In this document: positions 34,234 to 42,400 of the stretch, piece after piece
Position numbering within the stretch: the stretch's first letter is position 1
Layout of the letters: every line of letters starts with the position of its first letter
Assembly: GCF_003143935.1 (NCBI RefSeq)
Contig: NZ_QFRX01000001.1
Location: 2,959,025-3,023,024, forward strand
From: Streptomyces sp. Act143
GTDB lineage: Bacteria; Actinomycetota; Actinomycetes; Streptomycetales; Streptomycetaceae
DNA length: 64,000 nt
Direction of reading: 5' to 3'
Made by a program: the position numbers and the translations under genes
The notes under the pieces: generated by a model
The model's input: only the letters and a program-made list of their open reading frames with translations
Database searches by the model: none
Told to the model about the DNA's origin: nothing

Positions 34234-34276
34234 GGGCGTGGGTGGCCTGACCCCTCCGGTCAGACCACCCACGCCC
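34234..34276. terminator. Second hairpin between lexA and dinG
   Basis: ggcgtgggtgg pairs with ccacccacgcc around an inner ctga/tcag stem. It separates the two convergent genes and lies 50 bases beyond the dinG stop. Confidence 0.8.
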
Positions 34277-34325
34277 TTACTGCTGCCTCTCAACTCTGCT
34301 GCGCCACGCCGTTACTGCTGTCGTC

Positions 34326-36308
34326 TCACCCCTGCTGCGTCTCCACCTGCTGAGCCGCCGCATCGATCGCCGCCAGCGACCGGCGGACCTGGTTAAGGTC
34401 CGTCGTGTACCAGAAGTCGGGTAGCGACGCCTTCAGATAGCTCCCGTACCGCGCGGTCGCCAGCCGCTGATCCAGTACGGCCACCACGCCACGGTCCCCC
34501 GACGCCCGTACGAGCCGGCCGGCGCCCTGGGCCATGAGCAGCGCCGCGTGCGTGGCGGCGACCGCCATGAAGCCGTTGCCGCCCGCGTCCTCAACGGCCT
34601 TCTGGCGAGCGCTCATCAGCGGGTCGTCGGGGCGCGGGAACGGAATCTTGTCCATGACGACCAGCTGGCAACTGGGGCCGGGGACGTCGACGCCCTGCCA
34701 GAGCGACAGCGTGCCGAACAGACAGGTCTTGGGGTCGGCCGCGAAGTTCTTGATCAGCTCACCCAGGGTTTCCTCGCCCTGGAGGAGGATCGGGAACTCG
34801 GGGACCCGGGAGCGCAGTTCCTCGGCGGCCAACTGCGCGGCCCGCATCGAGGAGAACAGGCCCAGGGTGCGGCCGCCGGCCGCCTGGATCAGCTCGGTCA
34901 GTTCGTCGAGCATGTCCGCGCGGTCGCCGTCCCGCGCGGGGCGCGAGAGGTGCTTGGCCACGTACAGGATGCCCTGCTTCGGATAATCGAAGGGCGAGCC
35001 GACGTCGACGCCCTTCCACTGCGGGAGGTCGTCCCCCTGGGTGCCTTCGGGGGCCAGTCCCAGAGACGCGCCCACTCCGTTGAAGTCACCGCCCAGTTTT
35101 AGGGTCGCCGAGGTCAGGACGACGGAGCGGTCCGTGAAGAGCTTCTCCCTGAGGAGGCCCGACACGGACATGGGGGCGACACGCAGGGACGCGCCGAAGC
35201 GGTCGTGGCGCTCGTACCAGACGACGTCCCACTCGGACCCGTTCGTGATCCGCTCCGCCACGTCGTGCACGGTCTCCACGGAGGCCAGCGCCTGCTTGCG
35301 GACGGCGTCCTCGTCCTGGACGGACTTGTCGCGGGTGGTGCCGATCGCGGAGATGACGGTCCGGGCCGCGTCTCGCAGGGCCATGAGCGCGTAGGCGAGG
35401 TCCTCCGGGATCTCCTCCAGACGGCCCGGAAGAGCGAGCTCCATCAGCCGCTCGAAGCCCTCGGCGGCGGTCTGGAGCTGATCTGCGGCCTTCTCGTTGA
35501 CCAGCTTCGCGGCCCGGCGCACCGCACGGTTGACCTGGCCGGGAGTGAGCTCGCCGGTGGCGACGCCGGTGACCCGGGACACCAGCTCGTGCGCCTCGTC
35601 GACGATCAGCACCTCGTGCTGCGGCAGGACCGGGGCGCCCTCGATGGCGTCGATGGCGAGCAGTGCGTGATTGGTGACGACGACTTCGGCGAGCTTGGCG
35701 CGTTCACGGGCACTCTCGGCGAAGCACTCGGCACCGTACGCGCACTTCGTGGCCCCCAGGCACTCGCGCGACGAGACCGACACCTGGGCCCAGGCCCGGT
35801 CGGAGACACCGGGAGTGAGATCGTCCCGGTCGCCGGTCTCCGTCTCGTCCGACCAGTCCCGCAGACGCAGCAGATCCTGGCCCAGCTTGCTGCTGGGGGC
35901 GGCCGCCTCGAACTGATCGAAAAGGCCCTCCTCCTCGTCCTGTGGCACTCCCTCGTGCAGGCGGTGCAAGCACAGGTAGTTCGATCTGCCCTTGAGCATC
36001 GCGAACTCCGGGCGGCGGCGCAGCAGTGGGTGCAGGGCGTCCACCGTGCGCGGCAGGTCGCGCTCCACGAGCTGGCGCTGGAGGGCCAGGGTGGCGGTCG
36101 CGACGACGACTCTCTCCCCGTGCGCGAGCGCGGGCACGAGATAGCCCAGCGACTTTCCGGTGCCGGTGCCGGCCTGGACCAGCAGGTGGGAACCGTCGTC
36201 GATCGCCTCCGCGACGGCTTCGGCCATGGTCACCTGACCGGGGCGCTCCGTGCCGCCGACGGCAGTGACGGCAGCATGCAGGAGTTCGGGGAGTGAGGGC
36301 TTCGTCAT
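34326..36308 (-). CDS. dinG: DinG/XPD-like iron-sulfur DNA helicase
   Basis: This 660-residue 5' to 3' superfamily 2 helicase acts in DNA repair. Walker A is QAGTGTGKS near residue 45, followed by LQRQLVERDLPRTV. Four cysteines sit in the expected Fe-S region (one in NYLCLHRL, three in RECLGATKCAYGAECF). The DEAH box is IVDEAHELVSR, and the C-terminal motifs include VVLTSATL, LFGTLSLWQGVD and QGAGRLVRASGDRG. The ATG at 36308 lacks a good ribosome-binding site. It is next to lexA, but I found no SOS box upstream (36309-36620), so SOS control is not supported by sequence. Confidence 0.93.
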   Translation of the reverse strand: MTKPSLPELLHAAVTAVGGTERPGQVTMAEAVAEAIDDGSHLLVQAGTGTGKSLGYLVPALAHGERVVVATATLALQRQLVERDLPRTVDALHPLLRRRPEFAMLKGRSNYLCLHRLHEGVPQDEEEGLFDQFEAAAPSSKLGQDLLRLRDWSDETETGDRDDLTPGVSDRAWAQVSVSSRECLGATKCAYGAECFAESARERAKLAEVVVTNHALLAIDAIEGAPVLPQHEVLIVDEAHELVSRVTGVATGELTPGQVNRAVRRAAKLVNEKAADQLQTAAEGFERLMELALPGRLEEIPEDLAYALMALRDAARTVISAIGTTRDKSVQDEDAVRKQALASVETVHDVAERITNGSEWDVVWYERHDRFGASLRVAPMSVSGLLREKLFTDRSVVLTSATLKLGGDFNGVGASLGLAPEGTQGDDLPQWKGVDVGSPFDYPKQGILYVAKHLSRPARDGDRADMLDELTELIQAAGGRTLGLFSSMRAAQLAAEELRSRVPEFPILLQGEETLGELIKNFAADPKTCLFGTLSLWQGVDVPGPSCQLVVMDKIPFPRPDDPLMSARQKAVEDAGGNGFMAVAATHAALLMAQGAGRLVRASGDRGVVAVLDQRLATARYGSYLKASLPDFWYTTDLNQVRRSLAAIDAAAQQVETQQG

Positions 36309-36763
36309 AGCGCGACAACCCTACGGCCCGGCACTGACAAACGAGTGGTCAAGGGTGAGACGAGGGGCTGGATCGGGCCTCGATGGGGACCAGAGGGCGA
36401 TCAGATGGGATCGCTCGGGGGCGGCGGGGGTCGGGATCGGTCGCTTGCGGTCAGCACCGAGCGGCTCTGTGCACGCATGCCGGGTTTCGGCGGAATCCGC
36501 TCGGCCGGAAAAAGCCGTCTCGCGAGTGGGAACCGGATCGCCCCGAGCGGTGTACCAAAAGTGATGACGATGTGACGCGACGTGACATCAACCAGCGAGG
36601 AAGGGGTGCCTGGTCATGAGTACATCGAGTGAGTCGGCAAAGCCCGATGCGGCATGGCGTACGGAAGCACGGCGCACGGAGACACGACGCACCGCGGCGC
36701 GGCACGGGGAGACGCCGAACGGGGAGGGACAACACGGCGTGGTTCGGATGACGCGGGATCGCG
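36309..36763. other. Region upstream of dinG, mostly non-coding
   Basis: 455 bases between dinG and the GNAT gene stop. It contains the promoter of dinG and the doubtful small frame at 36616. Nothing else is supported. Confidence 0.4.
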
Positions 36764-36801
36764 TCAGAGGAGATCGCGCCGTGAGCGGTCCCGGACCATG
36801 A
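36616..36801 (+). CDS. Possible small protein, doubtful
   Basis: This 61-codon frame starts at an ATG with AAGGGG 9 nt upstream. It encodes a very hydrophilic Arg/Thr/Glu-rich peptide with repeated RRTETRRTA-like units and no family resemblance. It overlaps the 3' end of the GNAT gene on the opposite strand by 38 bases. It could equally be non-coding DNA between dinG and the siderophore cluster. Expression evidence is needed to accept it. Confidence 0.25.
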   Translation: MSTSSESAKPDAAWRTEARRTETRRTAARHGETPNGEGQHGVVRMTRDRVRGDRAVSGPGP

Positions 36802-37576
36802 AGGCCGCCCGCTTGCCGGGCAGGTCGATCTCGGCGGAGAACCGGAAACCGGCGCTCAGGAAAGCGGAGACGGAGGAGGTGTTGCGGAGGTCGGGTTCCG
36901 CAATGACGCGCGCGCAGGCGGGCCGCTTGTCCAGCGCGAGATCGGCGACGGCCCTGAGGAGCGCGCTGCCCAGCCCTCGCCCACGGTCGGCGGGGGCGCC
37001 GATGAGCAGGTGGATTCCGGTGTCATGAGGTCGGGCGGGATAGTGGCGGGCCACGGGATCGAGGTCGGCCCGGTAGATCTCCCAGTAGCTCATCGGCATG
37101 CCGTCCAGCATTCCGAGGCAGGGCACGCTCCGCCCGTCGCCGGAGAGTTGGGACCGCACATGTTCCTCGGTCCGGTTCTGGGGCCCGGCCAGCCCCCAGA
37201 ACTCCGCGACGGTGGGGTCGTTCATCCAGCGACCGATGAGCGGAAGGTCCCGCTCGGCATGCACGGGAACGAGCTGGAACACGCCCACCGACGTGGCCAC
37301 CGGCCCCCAACCGGCTACGCCATCGAGGAGGTCATCGCGGTTCCGTCCGCCCGCGCCGGTTTGCGCCCTGCGCTCTGCGCCGCTTCGTTCCACACCGGCG
37401 GCCGCCTCGTCGGCGATCAGCGCGAGGAATTCGGCAGGCAGGCGTAGGTCGAGGGTGTCCTCGCAGTCCGTACCCGGGGTCTCGCCCGGACCAGGATCGG
37501 CACCCGTGCCTGGTCCGGCATCGGTGACCAGGGCGGGAGTGGTGGTGGCATTGGCGCTCGCGTCGGTGGACGGCAT
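36764..37576 (-). CDS. Siderophore-type N-acyltransferase (GNAT)
   Basis: This 270-residue acyltransferase, third gene of the siderophore cluster, probably acylates an amine or hydroxylamine during assembly, like IucB/AlcB proteins. The C-terminal 170 residues are the GNAT domain: RWMNDPTVAEFWGLAGP, LDGMPMSYWEIYRADLDPVA and GIHLLIGAPADRGRGLGSALLR, the acetyl-CoA pyrophosphate loop. The first ~65 residues are low complexity. The ATG at 37576 is preceded by GAGAGGAG at 7 nt. Upstream codons to 37654 are unlikely to be used. 142 bases separate it from the synthetase gene, and co-transcription is likely. The acyl donor is unknown. Confidence 0.88.
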   Translation of the reverse strand: MPSTDASANATTTPALVTDAGPGTGADPGPGETPGTDCEDTLDLRLPAEFLALIADEAAAGVERSGAERRAQTGAGGRNRDDLLDGVAGWGPVATSVGVFQLVPVHAERDLPLIGRWMNDPTVAEFWGLAGPQNRTEEHVRSQLSGDGRSVPCLGMLDGMPMSYWEIYRADLDPVARHYPARPHDTGIHLLIGAPADRGRGLGSALLRAVADLALDKRPACARVIAEPDLRNTSSVSAFLSAGFRFSAEIDLPGKRAAFMVRDRSRRDLL

Positions 37577-37718
37577 TGCGGCGCTCCTCTCAAAGACGGG
37601 TCGGGGCATGTTCCTCAGGGATGAACGGACAGAGGTGACACGAAGGACAGGCATGGCCGGTGGGGCTGAAGCAGCCGCCGTGCCCGGGAGTTGAGGCGAA
37701 AGGGGTCAGATGTGCAGG

Positions 37719-40217
37719 TCAGGCACGAAGGGGGTTGGCGATGGTGACGTAGACGGACTGGGTGTCGACCGGGCCGACTAGTTCATCGAGGCCATGCAGT
37801 CGCGTCAGCAGGTTGGCTTTGCAGCGCAGAACAGGTGAGTCCAGCAGGCGGGCGGGCAGCGTGGTGCGCAGGCGACCAGGCCCGGCGGCGACGTCACAGA
37901 GGAAACGACGGAAGGCGGCGAGCAACAACCGTTCTTCGGCCAGTCGCTGGGACCCGAAGGCACCGATGAGTCCGAGGACGTTGTTGATCGCGAGGTAGTA
38001 CGCGAAGCGTTCGTCGGTGACCTCGTCGGAGACGAACGTGTCGCTGTGCTCACCGATCCCGGGCAGACGGGCGCCCAGTTCGGCCCGCCGCGAGTCTCGG
38101 AAGTAGTAGCCCTGGTTGTCCCGGTAGCGGCCACCCGTGGGCCAGCCGTCGCCGTCCAGGAGAACCAGCGTGTTCTGCTGGTGCGCCTCCAGGGCGATAC
38201 CGGCCTCAGCGTCGAACCACAACACCGGCCGGACCACATGCTCCAGGTAGCGCAGGAACCACTCGGCGGCGACGGCGCCCAGCGGCCGACGGGTCCGGCT
38301 CGCAAGGCGTGCGACGACCTCGGCCAGTCGGGACCGCATGGCCGGCTGATCCTCGGGCGTGCCTCCGGTACGGGTCGGCCGGGTGAAGGGCCTGGGCGCG
38401 ACGAGTCCGGCGATGCAGGAGACGTCGTCGACGGGGGTGAAGGGGTTGTGCCGGATCACCACGTCGAGCCCCGGTACAGGCCGACCGTCCGATCCGTCGA
38501 CGGCCAGCCAGGCCGGATCGCGGACGATGTCGAAGCCGGGGTGCACCGCCTGCCACTGCTCGGCAAGTCCGCTGCGCAGCAAGCGGTGGACCTCGACGCC
38601 TCGATGAAGTTCTTTGCGGAGGTTCTGTCGGCGGGAGTTGGTGATGCGCAGGCCGAGCGACAACTTGAGCATGGCGGGCGCACCGGATCGATAGACGGTG
38701 CGTACGGAGGAGGTGGGGTGCCATGCGGAGCCGTGCGCTCCGAGATCGCGGAGCAGTCCGGCATCGAACAGTGCGGCGATCATGGGATCGTGCCGGACCT
38801 CCCGCAACTGCCAAGGGTGCAGCGGCAGGGCCGCGTGGCCGTCGGGGAGCGGTGGTCCGGACACCGCGAGGCGTGCGGTGAGGTGAGCGGCGGGAACGGG
38901 ACGTCCGCGCTCGGTCCAGGCCGAGTCGGCGGCGAGTGCGGAGGGGGCGACTGCGATCCAGTGCAGGGGGAAGGCGCCGCGCAACTCTGGCGAGTAGAGC
39001 CGCGCTTCGGCCTCTGTCAGGCCCTCTCGACTCTTCGGTGTGGGGTGCAGGGGGTGTCCCAGCAGCAGGGCTTGCTCGGCCGCGAGGAACAGGTCGGGCG
39101 CGTCCGAGGGACGCTCTCTGCGCTCGTGGACGAAGACGGCGGTGCGGCGCGCAGAGTCGGCAACTCGGGCCACGAGGTCGGTACCCGCTGTGGTGGCCGT
39201 GGTGGAGGAGTAGGCGTCGGCCGTGGTGGCGGAGTGAGTGCCGAGGGGGGTGTTCGTGGGCGCGCCGAGGGGGGTGTTCGCGTGCGCGCCGAGGGGGGTG
39301 TTCGCGTGCGCGCCGAGGGGGGTTTTGGGGTCAGCGTCGGCGGGGGTGTTGGGGTGAGCGTCGGCCGTGAGGGTGGCTTGCGAACTGGTCTCGGGGGCGG
39401 TGCGGAAAGGAGGCGCGGCGACAGAGTCGGAGGACGTGCCGGCCGGGCCGTCCACGGAGGGCTCTCTGGCGAGCAGTGCCGCGAGGGTGACGGCATCGAG
39501 AGGTGGGGACTGTTCAGGGGCGCTGGCCAGACGCGGAGGACCGAAGCGGTGCCAACCCGTCGGGGACCAGTAGCGGACGGGCGTGAGCAGGGCGGTGCCG
39601 CTCGCGGGGAGTGGGATGCGGAGAGTCCCGTGGGCGGGGGCGGAGAGGTCGGCTTCGCGTACCCAGCAGCGCAGCAGGTTCTCCACGGCGGCGGACTCGG
39701 CGGCGATGTGCGGGTCGGGGTGGTCCAGGGGGTCGGCTGTGGCTCCGCACAGCCAGTCTGCGTTCGGGTGGGGAACCTGCTGGCCCGGGTGGCCTGCCGG
39801 TGTGGAGGTTCCGCCCCCGCCCGGCGTCTGCTGACTTGGGTGCCCCAGCGGCGTGGAGGTTCCGCCCTCGCCTGGCATCTGCTGACCCGACCGACCCATC
39901 GGCGTAGAGGTTCCCCCTCCGCCTGGCATCCGCTGATCCCGGTCACCGGAGCCGCCCACGCGCCTCGTGCTTGCCCTCTGCTCTGCGGGCTGGTCATCGC
40001 AGGACCTCGGCATCAGCTCCTGCCCCTGCCCTTCCTCCCACCCCCGCCCTTGTTCCGGAACCCGACCTTCGGCCGCGACCCGCTCCCGCGAAGGGGTCCC
40101 GGCGACGTCCGTCGGACCACTACTGGGTCCCGGCTCGGGCCGACGGGGAGGCTCCAGCACGGCACGGCCTGTTGTCGGCGGGTGGCTGGAGGCGTCGGAG
40201 GTCGGGGTGGTGTTCAA
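37719..40217 (-). CDS. IucA/IucC-family siderophore synthetase
   Basis: This 832-residue NRPS-independent siderophore (NIS) synthetase makes an amide or ester bond between a carboxylate and an amine or alcohol using ATP. The family core is clear: HPLHPTPKSREGL, LPLHPWQL, SSVRTVY, LKLSLGLRITNSRRQN, LEAHQQNTLV and DNQGYYFRDS. A FhuF-like C-terminal domain ends the protein. Start choice: the TTG at 40217 with GAGGA 6 nt upstream is preferred over the ATG at 40442, which would overlap the aminotransferase gene by 83 bases. The N-terminal 150 residues and a block near residue 300 are repetitive. It lies in a three-gene operon with aminotransferase and acyltransferase. Substrates are unknown. Confidence 0.92.
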   Translation of the reverse strand: MNTTPTSDASSHPPTTGRAVLEPPRRPEPGPSSGPTDVAGTPSRERVAAEGRVPEQGRGWEEGQGQELMPRSCDDQPAEQRASTRRVGGSGDRDQRMPGGGGTSTPMGRSGQQMPGEGGTSTPLGHPSQQTPGGGGTSTPAGHPGQQVPHPNADWLCGATADPLDHPDPHIAAESAAVENLLRCWVREADLSAPAHGTLRIPLPASGTALLTPVRYWSPTGWHRFGPPRLASAPEQSPPLDAVTLAALLAREPSVDGPAGTSSDSVAAPPFRTAPETSSQATLTADAHPNTPADADPKTPLGAHANTPLGAHANTPLGAPTNTPLGTHSATTADAYSSTTATTAGTDLVARVADSARRTAVFVHERRERPSDAPDLFLAAEQALLLGHPLHPTPKSREGLTEAEARLYSPELRGAFPLHWIAVAPSALAADSAWTERGRPVPAAHLTARLAVSGPPLPDGHAALPLHPWQLREVRHDPMIAALFDAGLLRDLGAHGSAWHPTSSVRTVYRSGAPAMLKLSLGLRITNSRRQNLRKELHRGVEVHRLLRSGLAEQWQAVHPGFDIVRDPAWLAVDGSDGRPVPGLDVVIRHNPFTPVDDVSCIAGLVAPRPFTRPTRTGGTPEDQPAMRSRLAEVVARLASRTRRPLGAVAAEWFLRYLEHVVRPVLWFDAEAGIALEAHQQNTLVLLDGDGWPTGGRYRDNQGYYFRDSRRAELGARLPGIGEHSDTFVSDEVTDERFAYYLAINNVLGLIGAFGSQRLAEERLLLAAFRRFLCDVAAGPGRLRTTLPARLLDSPVLRCKANLLTRLHGLDELVGPVDTQSVYVTIANPLRA
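39230..39325. repeat. 24-bp in-frame tandem repeat in NIS synthetase gene
   Basis: About four copies of a 24-base unit (gccgaggggggtgttcgcgtgcgc type) encode the 8-residue repeat NTPLGAHA. The period preserves the reading frame. Confidence 0.85.
39779..39935. repeat. 51-bp in-frame tandem repeat in NIS synthetase gene
   Basis: Three copies of a 51-base unit encode the 17-residue repeat of the type PGGGGTSTPxGHPGQQ near the N terminus. Copies differ at many third positions, so the array is not a very recent duplication. Confidence 0.85.
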
Positions 40218-40359
40218 GGTTGTTCCTCGTGAGCGGGTCAGGCAGGGAGTGCCGGGATACGGAGGCGGGATGTCGTTCGGAAGCAGTTGGTGTGGGCGGA
40301 CGTCGAGGGATGGTTGCGGCACACTGACACGGCGCCATCTGGCGTCAGTCACCGTCGGG

Positions 40360-42039
40360 CTATCCCGCGCGTGCGCTGTACTGGCCTCGCGGATGGCAGG
40401 CGGGGCCAGGAGGAGCCGTCTGGGTCGGGCGGCCCTGGTCATGGGCCGCCGCTTCCACCGCGTCGGAGAGACGGTCGAGCACCGCCTCCGCCTGCTCGTC
40501 GCTGATGGTGAGGGGCGGGAGGAGTTGGACGACGTTGCCCTGAGGTCCGCCGAGTTCGACGATCAGGCCCCGCCGCAGGCACTCCCGCTGGACCGCGGCG
40601 GCAAGTTCGGGAGCGGCTGGGCGAGGGACGACGCCAGAGGCGGCCACAACCGCTCCCGACCCCACACCGAGAGGCGGGGCGCCGGGCGCCGTCTTCGCCC
40701 GACCGTCGGCCGCGGTGCCATACCCATCCACCGAACTCTTTCTCTCTCCGCCGTAGCCATTTACCGCCGCGCCCCGGCCTTCTCCGCCGTAGCCATCTAC
40801 CGCCGCGCCCCGGCCTTCTCCGCCGTACCCACCCACCGCGCCCCGACTCTCTCCGCCGTACCCATCCGCCACACCCCGGTTCCCTCCACCGCCCCGGCCC
40901 GCCTCCCCCGCACTCTCCGGGTCCACCAACTCCACACCGAGCATCAACCCGCGCCCCCGCACGTCCCCGACACACGTGAAATGCCCTCGCAGAGACCGCA
41001 GATGGGCGAGCATGCGGGCGCCCAGGAGGGAGGCGCGTTCCGCGAGGCGGTTCTCGCGGACGTGGGCGAGGGTGGCCGTGCCGGCGGCCATGGCGAGTTG
41101 GTTGCCGCGGACCGCGCCCGTGGGGGCAATGGGTGCGTGGACGCCGAGGTCGTCGCGGTAGACCACGACGGCGAGTGGCAGGCTGCCTCCGATGGCCTTG
41201 GACAGCACCATCACGTCAGGAGTGATCCCGCTGTGCTCCACGGCCCAGAACGCGCCGGTGCGGCCGACTCCCGTCCGGCTCTCGTCGGCCACGAGCGGGA
41301 TGGCGCGGTCGGCCGTGAGCCGGCGCATGCGCCGCAGCCAGGCGTCCGGCGCCGGGATCACCCCGCCCTCGCCCTGGACGGGCTCGACGATCATCCCGGC
41401 GGCACCGGCCGCCCCCGACGGGAGGTCGTCGAGGACGGAATCGGTCCAGTCCGCGGCGAGTTCGGCACCGTATGCGCCGCCCACACCGAAAGGGCAACGG
41501 TAGTCCTGTGGGTAGGGCAGGCGCGGGGGCCGGGCCGTGGCCGGAGCCAGGTCCCCCGTCTCCGCCAGGGCAGCGCCGGTCACGCCGTGGCGAGCGTCGG
41601 CGAAAGTGAGCATTGCGCTGCGCCCGGTCGCTTCCCGCACGAGCCTGAAGGCGGCCTCCACGGCGTCCGTGTCGGCGGGACCGCAGAACTGCACGCGAGC
41701 ACGGCCGGCGAGACCGGGCGGCAGGGTGCGGAACAGCTCGGCGAGGAAAGCGTCCTCGACGGGGGTCGCGAGGCCCAGGGTGTGCAGGGGAGCACCGGAG
41801 TCCAGGACGCCGCGGATCGCTTCCAGCACCACGGGATGGTTGTGACCGAGGGCCAGTGTCCCCGCGCCGGAGCAGCAGTCGAGGTAACGGCGGCCGTCCG
41901 CGCCCTCGACGGTCAACCCGCGTGCGCGTACGGGCACGATCGGCAGCGCGCGCGGGTAGGTGCGTGCAGCCGGTTCGCGCGCCGACTGGCGCCGCAGCAT
42001 CCCCTCGGAGGTGCATCTGCCGTACAGAGCCTCGGCCAC
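40360..42039 (-). CDS. PLP-dependent aminotransferase, diaminobutyrate-type, siderophore cluster
   Basis: This 559-residue class III aminotransferase is the first gene of the siderophore operon. It would make a diamine precursor such as diaminobutyrate or transfer an amino group to an intermediate. The core has YLDCCSGAGTLALGHNHP, VEPVQGEGGVIPAPDAWL and DESRTGVGRTG. The Schiff-base lysine is in LSKAIGGSLP. A Gly/Tyr/Arg-rich stretch of about 60 residues (GYGGEGRGAAV repeats) interrupts the small domain between GVELVDPESAG and the C-terminal APELAAAVQRECLRRG. Whether the enzyme tolerates it is unknown. The GTG at 42039 has GGGAGGA upstream. Another class III aminotransferase specificity is possible. 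Confidence 0.9.
   Translation of the reverse strand: MAEALYGRCTSEGMLRRQSAREPAARTYPRALPIVPVRARGLTVEGADGRRYLDCCSGAGTLALGHNHPVVLEAIRGVLDSGAPLHTLGLATPVEDAFLAELFRTLPPGLAGRARVQFCGPADTDAVEAAFRLVREATGRSAMLTFADARHGVTGAALAETGDLAPATARPPRLPYPQDYRCPFGVGGAYGAELAADWTDSVLDDLPSGAAGAAGMIVEPVQGEGGVIPAPDAWLRRMRRLTADRAIPLVADESRTGVGRTGAFWAVEHSGITPDVMVLSKAIGGSLPLAVVVYRDDLGVHAPIAPTGAVRGNQLAMAAGTATLAHVRENRLAERASLLGARMLAHLRSLRGHFTCVGDVRGRGLMLGVELVDPESAGEAGRGGGGNRGVADGYGGESRGAVGGYGGEGRGAAVDGYGGEGRGAAVNGYGGERKSSVDGYGTAADGRAKTAPGAPPLGVGSGAVVAASGVVPRPAAPELAAAVQRECLRRGLIVELGGPQGNVVQLLPPLTISDEQAEAVLDRLSDAVEAAAHDQGRPTQTAPPGPACHPRGQYSARAG
40735..40870. repeat. Gly-Tyr-rich in-frame repeat in aminotransferase gene
   Basis: About four copies of a unit near 39 bases (ctctccgccgtagccat type) encode GYGGEGRGAAV-like residues. 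Unit length varies slightly between copies. Confidence 0.8.
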
Positions 42040-42400
42040 GTCTTCTTGTCCTCCCGCCGTCGTCCGACGCCCGGGCCGAGCCGAACTCCCGCCCCGGGCA
42101 CGGAGGACCGCACCCGGACAGCAGGCCCCCCACCGCTACCAACCCCGGATACGGCACGGGGTTACGGGTTGCCTCAAGATCCTTGCCGTGACGGAACCGT
42201 TGCCGTTCCGTCGGAAGTCCCCCACAGCGAGCGCATAGTGTGTGATGCCGTTCCAACAGGTCGTGAGAACACCCCGGGATCAGCGCGGAATCGGCGCGGG
42301 GTCGACGCGGGGGAGAACGAACCGGTGTGATATCGCGCCGTGTTCGACGTGGGCTCACGGCCACCGCGTCAAGTTCGTTCACCTCAGGGGGAGTCAGATC
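42040..42400. other. Divergent promoter region, no iron box seen
   Basis: 361 bases between the siderophore operon and the first protease gene. I searched by eye for the ttaggttaggctaacctaa-type iron box of DmdR/IdeR and did not find one. Confidence 0.5.

Noticed and set aside
36309..36620. LexA box upstream of dinG
   Set aside because: No sequence matches CGAACRNRYGTTYG even loosely; the adjacency to lexA does not itself imply SOS control.
42040..42400. Iron box for DmdR/IdeR before the siderophore operon
   Set aside because: No ttaggttaggctaacctaa-like 19-mer was found by eye.
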